Assembly (NCBI GenBank): GCA_963812795.1
Contig: CAWEWG010000013.1
Span: 124,001-188,000 of the forward strand
Source: Hyphomicrobium_A sp963812795
GTDB lineage: Bacteria > Pseudomonadota > Alphaproteobacteria > Rhizobiales > Hyphomicrobiaceae
Direction: 5' to 3'
DNA length: 64,000 nucleotides
Positions 53,749-63,667 of the stretch are shown here, one piece after another; position 1 is the stretch's first letter, and every line of letters starts with the position of its first letter. Both the position numbers and the translations under genes were made by a program. The notes under the pieces are model-generated. The model was not told the origin of the DNA. It ran no database searches and saw only the letters and a list, made by a program, of their open reading frames with translations.

Positions 53749-55328
53749 GTGCACCGCCGCACCTTCCTGGCGACCGGATTGGCAGCTTTGGCCACACTGA
53801 GGTCCGACCTCGCCTTGAGTCGCGGTCAGCTACCGAGCTGCCGAGCGGCCTGCGGCTCCAGCCAGTGAGAGCGCGATTGCGGCGCTCGTACGCAAGCGCG
53901 CCGCAAGAGCTCTCCCTCCGCGCCTTCGAGCCTCCGCGTGAGACGCTCGCCGCTGCGCTCGCGGCAATGGGCTACGACGAGTACCGCGATCTTCGATTTC
54001 GCCCCGAGCGAGCCATATGGCGCGGAGAGGAACTAGGGTTCGAACTCCAGTTCTTTCCGTCGGCATACATCTACCGGTCTCCCGTCGAGATCTTTCTCGT
54101 CGAGAACGGCTCCATCCGGCTGCTGAACGCTGACCGCGCGCTGTTCGACTTCGGCCCGCAGAACGGCAAGGTTCCGCTGCAGGCACCTCTCAGCTTTTCG
54201 GGTTTCCGCATCCACGCGCCGCTCAAGCGGCCGGGCTACTACGACGAGCTGCTGGCATTTCAAGGCGCAAGCTATTTCCGTGGCCTCGGCAGGAATCACA
54301 GCTATGGCCTCTCGGCGCGCGCCTTGGCGCTGAACACCGAAGGCCCCGAACCGGAAGAGTTTCCCTTATTCAGGAGCTTCTGGATCGAACGCCCGAAGGA
54401 TCAGCAATTCGATCACTGTGCACGGGTTGCTCGACAGCCCGTCGGTCACGGGCGCCTACACATTCGTGATTGCGCCAGGTGCGCAACAGTGATGGACGTC
54501 GACGCGCAAATCTATTTCCTCGGCGCGATCTGTCAAAGGTCGGGTTCGCGCCGCTGACCAGCATGTTCTTGAAGGATACGCACGACAGCGACGGACCGCT
54601 GGACTTCCGGCCGGCCATCCACGACTCGGGCGGGCTCGCGGCGTGGAACAGTCGGGATGAGCGTCTGTGGCGCCCGCTTCGTCAGCCCGCCCGAGCTGCA
54701 GATCAGCTGCTTCCGAGACAGCAGCCCAAAGGGCTTCGGACTCATTCAGCGCGAAAGACAGTTCGACGGTTATCAGGATCTCGAAGCGCACTATCAGGAT
54801 CGGCCCAGCGCCTGGGTCGAACCCACGGGCAACTGGGGCGACGGGTGCGTGCAGCTCGTCGAGATCCCGACCAGGCCGAATACTTCGACAACATCGTCGC
54901 CTTTTGGCGCCCCGACGACCCACTGCTCGCCGGGCAGGCATACTCGATCGACTATCGCCTCAGCTGGTGCGACGACGTACCCGCCTGGAACGGCTATCGG
55001 GTAGGAAAGACCCGCATCGGCGTAGGCTCACGGCCGGAGACTGTTCGCTTTGTTGTCGACTTCCTCGACTGGCGAAGCTCCAAGCTGGAGCAAGTCGCAT
55101 CGGTTGGCATCACCGACGTGCCCTTGCGGCCGTTGCCGGAAGCTGTGATCAGTGCCAGCGCCGGGCGTCATCGGCAATCCTCTCGTGCAGCGCAACCCCG
55201 ACATCGGCGGCATTCGGGCGACGTTCGAGTTCGATCCGCAAGGTCGCAAGGAGAGCGAGCTGCGCCTCGCCTTGGTTGCCAACGGGGAGCCGGCGTCGGA
55301 GGTCTGGCTCTTCCGCTGGCGCCAATAG
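53749..55328 (+). pseudogene. OpgD/OpgG-like periplasmic glucan protein (GH186-type), many frameshifts
   Basis: Reconstructed from collinear segments in alternating frames. A Tat signal (HRRTFLATGLAALATL, GTG start at 53749 with GAGG upstream) is followed by YDEYRDLRFRPERAIWRGEELGFELQFF, GFRIHAPLKRPGYYDELLAFQGASYFRGLG, LLDSPSVTGAYTFVIAPGA, GFAPLTSMFL, LQISCFRDSSPKGFGLIQRERQFDGYQDLEAHYQDRPSAWVEPTGNWGDG, YFDNIVAFWRP and FEFDPQGRKESELRLAL, ending at a TAG at 55326. The whole MdoG domain is present in order. The Tat signal is like OpgD, for which E. coli shows beta-1,2-glucanase activity. About eight single-base shifts are needed, near 53822, 53895, 54420, 54480, 54530, 54660, 54865 and 55160. 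Convergent with the discoidin gene. Confidence 0.85.
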
Positions 55329-55353
55329 TCGCCATTGCCAGGCTAACGGTTTC

Positions 55354-58300
55354 TCAGCCCGCGTCTTGGTTCGGCTCGGCCCTCTGCTCGATCAGGATCT
55401 CGACGGGGAGAGTCCCTGATGTGCAACTCGCCATTCTGCCAAGCCAGCGGGCGCCCATCCAACCTGCGCGCATGCGGAAGATGCGGCCATGGCGAAGGCA
55501 GGAGGAAGCCGCCCGGCGGCCGCGCATTGCCCGTCAAGGCTGACGACGAGGTCCGTGCCGCGCCGCCTCAAGGACAGGTTGAGCGAGCCATAGGGTGTGC
55601 GCAGGTTCTTTGCCGCAAAGCCCGGCCCTTCGAACCAATCGACTGGAATCCCTGCCGCCAGCACCAGCGACTTGTCGCTCTGGCGCTCGTAAGCGAACAT
55701 GTCGAGCACCGAGCGGATGTAGTCGGAGGCAATCCACGCGTGCGGCATGTCGCCGATGAAGCGGGGCTGCCGCGGCTCCCGGCCGACGACCTCCGCCCAC
55801 TGGTTCCAGGCCGCAGGGCGCTGGTCCCTGAAGAAGTAGTCAAGAAGCTCGTGCGCGCGCTCGCGCCATCCGAGCCGCACGAAGCTGCCGGCGACGCGAA
55901 GCTCATAGGGGGTATAGGCGTCCCAGCTCACTTTGCCGTCGCGGCGGTCCGTGAAGTTGCGCCAATAGCGCTCGAACGTCGCGCGCAGGAGATCGTCGGG
56001 TACGTTGTGCTCCTCGCCGGCGGGTGCCAAGGCGATGGTTGTCGACGTGGCGTCAAAGTCGCCAAGGTCGGCGGCGCCCGGCACGTAGGAGATGCCGTGT
56101 ACCTCAGCGGCGGAGCGCACCGAGGCATGGAAGTCGCGCCTGAACTCGTCCTGCGCTTGCGCGAATTCTCTCGCGGCGCTGCTCTTGCCGAGCGTTTCGG
56201 CGATCGCAACCGCATCCTTGTAGCCGAGGAGGCCCCAGAACACGTCCCAATACGAATAGGCCGGCTTGCTCGCGTAGCCCTCGTGGCTGATGGAAGGGGG
56301 AAGCAGGCCAAAGAGCATGCGGCGCTGCGCCGTGAGATTGGCTGGGGTACGCTCAGACGCCCTCAGGCTGTCCATGTAGCGCACGGCCGCTTCGACATGC
56401 GGCCAGGTCGTCTCGAGCAGCGCGCGGTCGCCGGTATAGCGAAAGACTTCGGCGGCGAGGAAGATGAGTTGTCCGTTGCTGTCGTTCTCCGGAACGGGAT
56501 CGGCGCCCCTGAAGTCGACGCAGCAGGGCACCTTGCCGTTTTCGAACTGGTGCGGGGCGAACCAGCGGAGATAATCCGCCGCGATGTTGGCGTGCCCGAG
56601 CCGGACGAGCGATTCCGAGATCATCGCCCCATCGCGGATCCACGAGCGTCCGTAGGAGCGCGTGCCGGGGCGCAGAACAGGACCGTCGCGCGTCATCAGG
56701 ATGTGCGCGAGAGATGACCGCAGCGTATCGACGAGGTGCTGACCCGCGGCGGGAACGTCGAATTCGACGAGGTTGAGCTTGGTGCGCCAGTCGGACTCAA
56801 CCTGCCTTTGCTGCGCCTCGAGCCAATCTTCGGCGGATCGGCCTTCAAGGTCGGGCCTTGTCGCCTCGCCCGCAAGCGGAGCCACGAGACCTACCGTGCG
56901 GCTTTCCCGCGGCGCCGAGCTCCAATTGGTAGATGAGCGCGGCAGACGCAAATCCCGTGTCGTCCGTGACGCGGTTGACTGCTATCTTCGCCGGGAACGA
57001 GCAGCTTGTCAGGATAGCTGCCGGAATCGAAGGCCGACGCTGAAAATCGGTCGGGCGCGGCAAGCGGCACGACCTTCGCCTGCCCGTTGACCGAGAGCTT
57101 CGTCCCGTCCCAGTCAAGCGACCTGATCGCGCTGACGCCGCCGGTGATATTGAGAAACTGCGTCGGCGGGTTGACCTGGAACGGCCGCGCGGCAAGCACG
57201 AGCTGCAACGATTGCGGCCGGTCGGTAAGGTTGGTCACCGTGTAGCGCGCCACGAGCTCGGTGGCATCGCGCGCACCGCGCGCAAAGGCCGTGACGTGCA
57301 TGCTCCACTCGGGATGCTGCCAGGTCACGCTCGGGACAGGCAGATAACCGTCCGACAGCGATTGGGTTGTGGTGACATCGGCCCACGTGATGAGGCGCGA
57401 GCCCGACACGATGTAAGGCTCGATCGAAAAGCCGCCTCTGCCGATCTCGAGTGCGCCATCTTCGGAAAGGAGCGCGCTTTCGGCACCGCCATCGACGCCG
57501 ACAAGCGTCCAATAGGGCTGCTCGCCGGAGAAGCCACGAGGGTAGAGGCCGCGCGGCGCGTCCTTCGCCAAGCGCCTGGAAAAATGCGTTGGGCGAGGCG
57601 CCGTATGCCACGTCCTTGATCGCCAGCTCGGCGAGCGCGTAGCCGTCTTTCGCGCCTTCGCGAAGATTGATCCTGATGAAGCGCGCTTCCTCGTCCGGCA
57701 GAAGCAACGCATCCTTGGCGCCGTTGCCGTTCGTCACGCGCCGCAGCACCTGCCAGGCAACGCCGTCGCTGGAAGCCTCCACGTCGTAACGGCGCGGCCG
57801 CGCGCCGTCTTGCCAGTGAAGCTCGAGGCCGCCGAACTCGCGCACCATGCCAAGATCGACGTTGAGACTTTGCGCGGCTCCCGCCTTTGGATCGCTGCGC
57901 CAACTGGTGCGCGCGTCGCCGTCCACCGCGCGGCCCGGCTCAGCCCCGCTCAAAGATGAACTCGCCGTCGCCCTCAGGGGCGGGAAGTGGGTTGGCGGGG
58001 GCGGCAGCTCGCGGAACCTCAGATCGTCGATCTCGATCGAGCCGTTGCCGCCGCCGCTACCGGCGGCGACCACGAACTCCAGGCTATCAATGCGCCGCAG
58101 GGTGCGGTCCTGGGTGGGACCCCAGGCGAACGCGATCTGTCTCTTCTTGATCCTGATGCGGCGCCACTCGCTGGGGAACACGAAGTCAGTGCGCTCAAAC
58201 CACCAGACATTGTCTCCGCTGGCGTCCGCGAGCTTGACCTCGAAGTTGTTTACCGGCGCATTCGCCCGCAGATTGAACGAAATCTCGTAGTTCTCCGGCA

Positions 58301-58590
58301 GATCGAGCGGCAGCTTGCGACGCACGAACGCGTAGCCGGCGGAGTTTCCGAGATCGAAATCCAGGCGCAAGGCGCGCCCGTGCACGCCAGTCGTGGACCG
58401 AGCGGAGGCCTTCACGCCATCGGAGGCATCGGCTGTCCAAGCCGCGAGCGTGCTCAAATCCATCAAGCAACCGAGCCTGATCGCCACCGCCGCGCCACTC
58501 GCGCTCACTCATGACAAAGCCATGTGCTGCCAACAGCAACGCCGCGCACCAGCGCGCGCGTCGCATTGCGGAAGCGAACACTTTCCTCAT
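55354..58590 (-). pseudogene. Large discoidin-domain protein with six-hairpin glycosidase-like C-terminus, frameshifted
   Basis: Reconstructed, about 1075 aa. From the ATG at 58590 (which overlaps the stop of permease 2): signal peptide, CBM11-like beta domain (LRLDFDLGNSAGYAFVRRKLPLDLPENYEISF), an F5/8-type discoidin domain (ATASSSLSGAEPGRAVDGDARTSWRSD), a beta-sandwich linker (VTNLTDRPQSLQLVLAARPFQV) and an (alpha/alpha)6 domain (RSYGRSWIRDGAMISESLVRLGHANIAADYLRWF; YDAVAIAETLG-like; WNQWAEVVGREPRQPRFIGDMPHAWIASDYI). Shifts lie near 58510, 57571, 56998, 56920, 55530 and 55410; the frame closes at 55354. Probably a secreted or periplasmic carbohydrate-active protein; exact family and substrate are not known to me. 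Confidence 0.75.
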
Positions 58591-59408
58591 CCCTTGATAC
58601 TCCCCGCCAAGAGACCCGCAAGGTACTGGCGCTGCAGGACGAGAAAGAGCAGCAGCACGGGCAGGATTGTTACGACCGAGCCGGCCATCATGAGCTCATT
58701 GTCTTGCACGTGCTCGCGCGACAGCGAGGCCAATGCGACGGGAAGCGTATAGAGGCTCTCATCCGACAGCACGATGAGCGGCCACATGAAATCATTCCAG
58801 GTCCCCAGGAACGTGAAGGTCGCGAGCGTCGCCAGGATCGGTCTCAGCGCAGGAACGACAATTGAAACAAAGATCCTGAATTCACTCGCGCCATCGACGC
58901 GCGCAGCTTCGAGCATCTCATCGGGTATGGAGAGCGCGTACTGGCGCACCAGCGCAATGCCGAAGATGGTGGCGAGCGCGGGCACGAGCACACCGGCATA
59001 TGTGTTGACGAGGCCCATGCTCTTTAGGAGCAGAAACAGCGGCAACATCGCCACTTGCGCAGGAATGACGATCGCTCCCAACAGGGACCGGAAGATTTGC
59101 TCGCGCCCATTGAAACGCAGCTTGGCGAAGGCATAGCCAGCCATGACATTGAACGTCAGAGCCACAAGCGTGGCGCACGTGGCGAGCAGCAGGCTGTTGG
59201 CGAAGTACCGGCCCATCCCTTCGCGCGCGAACAGCTCGCGGTAGTTGGCGAGCGTTGGCTCCTGCGGAAATATCGGTGGGGGAAAGGCGCTCGCCTCTCC
59301 CGGAGCCATGAACGAGACGGAGAGCATCCACACGAGCGGAAAGAGCGCGAATGCCGCCGCTGCGACGAGCGCGCCATTGATGGCGATGGCGGCAGGGTTC
59401 AGCTTCAT
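58587..59408 (-). CDS. Carbohydrate ABC transporter permease 2 (MalG-type)
   Basis: A 273-aa permease with six transmembrane segments. The MalG-type EAA loop is visible: ALSIPDEMLEAARVDGASEFRIFVSIVVPALRPILATLATFTFLGTWNDFMWPLIVL. The start is the ATG at 59408, overlapping the stop of permease 1 (ATGA), and its stop overlaps the start of the discoidin gene (ATGA), so all are one operon. Because permease 1 is frameshifted just upstream, one continuous frame runs through both genes; I treat that as an artefact. Confidence 0.93.
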   Translation of the reverse strand: MKLNPAAIAINGALVAAAAFALFPLVWMLSVSFMAPGEASAFPPPIFPQEPTLANYRELFAREGMGRYFANSLLLATCATLVALTFNVMAGYAFAKLRFNGREQIFRSLLGAIVIPAQVAMLPLFLLLKSMGLVNTYAGVLVPALATIFGIALVRQYALSIPDEMLEAARVDGASEFRIFVSIVVPALRPILATLATFTFLGTWNDFMWPLIVLSDESLYTLPVALASLSREHVQDNELMMAGSVVTILPVLLLFLVLQRQYLAGLLAGSIKG

Positions 59409-60284
59409 GGCGCTTCCCTCAGGCGTGCCACGTAAAGCTGCAGCATCGTGACGACGAACATCAGCACGAAGAGAACGAAGGCAATGGCGGAGGCGAAGCC
59501 GAGGTTCCACCACTTGAAGCCCTCTTCGTACATGAAGTAGAGCACGCTCACCGTGCTTTGCAGCGGACCGCCCTGGGTCATCACGTAGGGCTCCGCAAAG
59601 AGCTGGAAGTAGCCGGCCATCGTGAGCACGCTCACGAGCAAGCACGACGGGCGCTAGCGAGGGAAGCGTGACGTAGCGGAGCTGCTGCCAGCTCGAGGCG
59701 CCGTCGATGCGCGCAGCCTCGTAAAGCTCCTCCGGAATACTCTGCAGCCCGGCCAGGAATATGATCATGTTGTAGCCGAAGTTCTTCCACACCGCGAAAA
59801 GGATGATCGCCGGCATGGCCCAGTTGGGATCGCCGAGCCAGTCAATCGGCGCCAGACCCAAACCTTCCAGGCCATAGTTGATAAGGCCGCTGCGCGTGTG
59901 CAGCAGGTAGCGCCAGACGATGGCAACCGCGACGAGGGTGGTGACGACAGGTGCAAAGAGGGCAACGCGGAAGAACGGCCTGAACCTCGCGAGCTTCGAG
60001 TTCAACAGCAGCGCCGCACCGAGCGAGGCCGCGATCGACAGCGGCACGCCGACGCCCACGAAGTAAAGCGTATTGCCCAGTGCCTTCCAGAACAGCGGCG
60101 TTTGCAGCAGCTCCACGTAGTTCGCAAACCCGACGAAGCGAAGATTGCCGATGTCGGCGAGCGCGTAGATGTCGAAGTCGGTAAAGCTCAGGGCAAACCC
60201 GGCCAGCACGGGCAGGAAGAAAAAGACGGCGATCACCATCAATGCCGGAGCCACGAACGCCCATGCGGCCCAATTGAGCTTCAC
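59405..60284 (-). pseudogene. Carbohydrate ABC transporter permease 1 (MalF-type), one frameshift
   Basis: MalF-type permease. From the GTG at 60284 (overlapping the stop of the binding-protein gene): AFVAPALMVIAVFFFLPVLAGFALSFTDF, GNTLYFVGVGVPLSIAASLGAALLLN, and the EAA loop QSIPEELYEAARIDGASSWQQLRYVTLPSLAPVV. One extra base at about 59640 moves the frame; the end continues as LLVSVLTMAGYFQLFAEPYVMTQGGP and VLYFMYEEGFKWWNLGFASAIAFVLF, then stops at 59405. Everything else is intact, so a sequence error or very recent loss is likely. Confidence 0.88.
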
Positions 60285-61531
60285 GGCTGCTCCTTGCGCG
60301 CCAGCAGCCAGCGCCGCTTCTCGAGAATGCGGTCCGCGCGTCGGTCGATCTCGGCAGCCGCCTCATCTATCGTCAAACCGCTGCCCTGCACCATGTGTTC
60401 GACGACGAGCTGCATGTCGGTGGCAATGCGCTCCCACTCGGGCACTTTTGAAGCAGGCTTGACGCGCTCGAGCTGCTCGCGAAAAGCACGCGCGTGGACG
60501 TCCTGCCGGAGGCCTTCGTCGTTCCAGGCACTGCGCCGCGGCGGCAGGTTGCCCGTGAGCGCGTGGAAGCGCAGCTGAACGTCGCGCTGAGACAAGTATT
60601 GAACGAGCTGCCACGCGGCCTTCTTCCGCGGCGAGTCGCTGAACACGACAAGGCTCGAGCCCCCCGCAACGGAATAGCTCGGGCCTTCCGGTCCCGGTAG
60701 CGGCGCCGTCATCCAACTCGCTTGCAGGCTCGCTGGCAACCGGCGCTTGAACTCGCCAATGCTCCAAGGGCCGGTGATGTAGAAGGTAAAGGATCCCCGC
60801 GCGAACTCATCCCAGACATTGGAAATCTGATTTGCGCTCGTCGCCGGCGCAAAGCCGTTGTCGAACATTTCCCGATAGAACCGAAGCGCGCGCTTGAAGT
60901 CCTCGCTGCGAAAGTTGCCGCGCGTGTCCCCATCGCGAAGAAGCGGCGCCTCTTGCTGCAGCGCAAGTGCCAGCAACGGCTGGTACTCGTTGAGCGGCAA
61001 GAGCGCGCCATAACGATGCGGTCCGGCGCGTTGCTTGATTGCCCGCAACATGTCGATCCATTCCGCCCACGTGGTCGGCGGATCGGCGTATCCCGCTTCA
61101 GCCAGCAGATCGCGGCGATAGAACAGGAGGCGCGTATCGACGTACCAAGGCACCCCATAGGCTGTTTGATCGATAACGTTTGTCTGCCAAATTCCGGGGA
61201 AGTAATCGCTGGCGTCGACCACGGACGGCTCCACGGGATCGAGCGCGTGAAGCGCGACAAATTCCGGAAGCCAAGTGTTTCCGAGCTGGGCTACGTCGGG
61301 TAGCGCCTCGCCCGCAAATGCGGTCAGCAGCTTTTGATGGGCGGCTGACCAGGGAAGCTGCTGTACTTCGACGCGGACGTCGGGATGCGCGCGCTCGAAG
61401 TCGGGTATGAGTTGGCGGACGACCTCGCCCTCGCGGCCCATGGCCCAGAATTGGACAACCGTCGGCGTGCCGGAAGACTCCTGGCAGCCGGCAAGAGCCC
61501 ACGCGACGACAAGAATGAGGATGATGCGCAT
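60281..61531 (-). CDS. Sugar ABC transporter substrate-binding lipoprotein
   Basis: A 416-aa extracellular solute-binding protein family 1 member. Lipobox WALAGC (about residues 12-17), then TVVQFWAMGREGEVVRQLIPDFERAHPDVRVEVQQLPWSAAHQKLLTAFAGEALPDVAQLGNTWLPEF, GVPWYVDTRLLFYRRDLLAEAG, and a C-terminal FREQLERVKPASKVPEWERIATDMQLVVEHMVQG. It captures an oligosaccharide at the outer face of the membrane for the two permeases. Its stop overlaps the permease 1 start (GTGA). Start ATG at 61531; the ATG at 61552 is an alternative. No ATPase gene is in view. Confidence 0.93.
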   Translation of the reverse strand: MRIILILVVAWALAGCQESSGTPTVVQFWAMGREGEVVRQLIPDFERAHPDVRVEVQQLPWSAAHQKLLTAFAGEALPDVAQLGNTWLPEFVALHALDPVEPSVVDASDYFPGIWQTNVIDQTAYGVPWYVDTRLLFYRRDLLAEAGYADPPTTWAEWIDMLRAIKQRAGPHRYGALLPLNEYQPLLALALQQEAPLLRDGDTRGNFRSEDFKRALRFYREMFDNGFAPATSANQISNVWDEFARGSFTFYITGPWSIGEFKRRLPASLQASWMTAPLPGPEGPSYSVAGGSSLVVFSDSPRKKAAWQLVQYLSQRDVQLRFHALTGNLPPRRSAWNDEGLRQDVHARAFREQLERVKPASKVPEWERIATDMQLVVEHMVQGSGLTIDEAAAEIDRRADRILEKRRWLLARKEQP

Positions 61532-61626
61532 TGCAGTCCGATCGACACGCATACTGTTGATCAACGCCGATTGCTCACAGCTTACGCTGCGCCTGGCCTT
61601 ATCCCACCAAGCGGTCGACGCGCCGG

Positions 61627-63131
61627 TTAAGTTTCGGTGGTGGTTAGCCATCCACCAGTGAAGCCGGCACGCTCCAGCCCGCGGCGCAAGTGCGGATTCT
61701 TGCGCATCACGCGCCAAACGAGCCCGGAGTGCCCATTCTCGATCATGGCGACGATCGGGCCCTGGTCGATGCCGAGATAGTCGCTTGCGACCCAACCGAA
61801 ACCTGGAATGCAGCGTCCGTGCACGAGCGGAACATCGAAGTCGAAGCTCGGATTGAACGCGTCGAGGAAACCATAGTCGGAATAAATGTGCTCCCCGTAG
61901 CGCCGATGCAGTTCGCGAATCGTGGGAACCACGATCTCGGGTGCGAACGCGATGGAGCCGAGAACGGCGGTCGGTGCGAGAGTGCCGTCATCATAGCCGT
62001 CCGGACCTACGGCGCCGCGCCCTGCATAGCTGCGAAACATCCGCAGCTTGCCGGCATACTCGCGCTCGACATCCGCTGGGCCATCGGAAGCGGTAACTCC
62101 CCAAACGTCGCTGCCATAGTCCTTCCAGCCATGCGGATTGGCGATCGCATAGGCTCGCTGAGCATAGATCGGCGCGCCTGTTGTTCTCGAAGTAGTCTAT
62201 GCCGCGGCCGCTCATATAGGTGTCGCCGAGGCCGCGGAAATCGATCCAAGTCTGGCAATACTGGTGGCCGAACAGCGGTGCGAAGGCGAGGTGCGGCTCA
62301 CCGAAATTCGGTCTGCCATGAATTGTCGTAGGTGCTCGTCCATTCCGACCATGCCGCGTCTTCAACCGGGTATGTCGGTGAGCCGAGTGCCAGAAGGTAG
62401 ACGATCATCGCCTCGTTGTAGCCACGCCAATCGTATTCGAGAAACCCGCATTCGGGCGACCAACCGTGGCTGATCGCCGGCGGGCGAACCTGCGCCCAGC
62501 GCCAATCGACGCGAGCATAGATCTTCTCTGCCAGCTCGCGGATCTGCGCCTCGTCGTCGTCAGCAGGGTCGTCGAAATAGGATTGGCAGAATAGCGCCCC
62601 TGCAAGAAAGAGCGCCGTATCGACCGTCGATAGCTCGGAGTCTCCCGCGCGGTGGCCGGTCGTCATATCGAGGAAGTGATAAAAGAAGCCGTGGTGGCCC
62701 GTCATACCAAGACGATCTGGCCCCTGTGGCGCTTCAAATAGGAACCGCAACGTTGCAAGCACCCGCTCCCTTGCCGCGCGGCGCGTGATGTAGCCGCGTT
62801 CGACGCCGATGGGATAGGCGGTAAGTGCAAATCCTACGGCCGCGATGCTTGAGGGAGAGGGCGACGGGAAGCGATCGCGCGCCAGTCCATTTTTCGGATT
62901 CGTGGTTTCCCAAAAAAAGCGAAACGTGCGCCTTTGGACGTCGGCAATGAACGGGTCGAGCACGGGCTGGTCCGACCTTGAAAGGCGCGGTAGCGCGCTG
63001 GAGGCCGCTAGAAAGGGCAGCGTACCCGTCGCTAGCAGGCCTAGTCCCCCGAGCAGCACGGTACGTCGGCTCGCACTGCTACGGTTTGCTGGGAACCTGC
63101 GGCCCTTCTCAGTCGTTGTCCGTTTCGCCAA
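61627..63131 (-). pseudogene. GH144/glycoamylase-like protein (PF10091 type), two frameshifts
   Basis: About 500 aa of the glycoamylase family, which includes bacterial endo-beta-1,2-glucanases (GH144). A Tat signal (SRRTVLLGGLGLLATGTLPFLAA) precedes FIADVQRRTFRFFWETTNPKNGLARDRFP, ERVLATLRFLFEAPQG, GHHGFFYHFLDMTTGHR, ELSTVDTALFLAGALFC, HGWSPECGFLEYDWRGYNEAMIVYLLALGSP; after a shift at about 62305, HLAFAPLFGHQYCQTWIDFRGLGD; after a shift at about 62175, AYAIANPHGWKDYGSDVWGVTASDG, and LVHGRCIPGFGWVASDYLGIDQGPIVAMIENG. The TTG at 63131 with GGGAGG 8 nt upstream is the best start I see. Upstream of the binding-protein gene on the same strand. Confidence 0.85.
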
Positions 63132-63667
63132 GTTATGTGCCTCCCGCTTTTCTTCCTGCCGGGCATCTCGTGGGCTCCTGAAAAATTTCAGCGAGCCAAT
63201 CGCCGGCGTTACGCCTCCAGGGATCTGTGGTTGATGTTGAAGAGGACTCTGCGCCGCAGCGCTGCCTCGTAACGTGCGTCGTCTAAGCGGCGTTTGAGGC
63301 GGGAACGAGAGCCATGCGATGGACTGCCGTTCGCGTTTGGCTACACGACTGAAACACACCAAAGCAATTCGCGCCGACGAGTCATCGGCGCCGCGCCTTT
63401 GATGTGAACGGTTGACCCGTTCTTTGGATTGTAAGCTGGAGATCATCCCCCCGGCTCCCTCCGTGGGAGAATGCTTACAGTCATCTGCCGAGCGCGACAA
63501 CTCTTGATGCGGAGCTTTTCGAGTCATGAGTTAAAATGTAGCGCGTTGTTGCGACGCAGAGTGGCATGGGCGCTACTCACATCGGGGACATGAGTGCTAC
63601 TCAAATCGAGCATGTCTACAAATCGTGCGTAACACCGACGGCAGTGCAACAGACTCAAGGGCAAGCA
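63132..63667. other. Divergent control region between the GH144 and GH1 genes
   Basis: I see no supported gene in these 536 bp. The stretch lies between the minus-strand glycoamylase operon and the plus-strand GH1 gene and should hold both promoters. A direct repeat is present near its right end. Confidence 0.6.
63572..63608 (+). promoter_or_regulatory. Direct repeat upstream of the GH1 gene
   Basis: GCTACTCACATCG (63572-63584) is repeated as GCTACTCAAATCG (63596-63608), 24 bp start to start, about two helical turns. One mismatch in 13. It lies 60-96 bp upstream of the GH1 start and could bind a regulator of the locus. Confidence 0.5.

Noticed and set aside
55419..56717. 432-codon frame antisense to the six-hairpin domain
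   Set aside because: Shadow of the real gene, which shows glycosidase-like motifs on the minus strand.
58587..60284. One 565-aa fused double permease
   Set aside because: The join is caused by a frameshift near 59640; the true end of permease 1 lies in another frame and stops at 59405, overlapping a clean start of permease 2.
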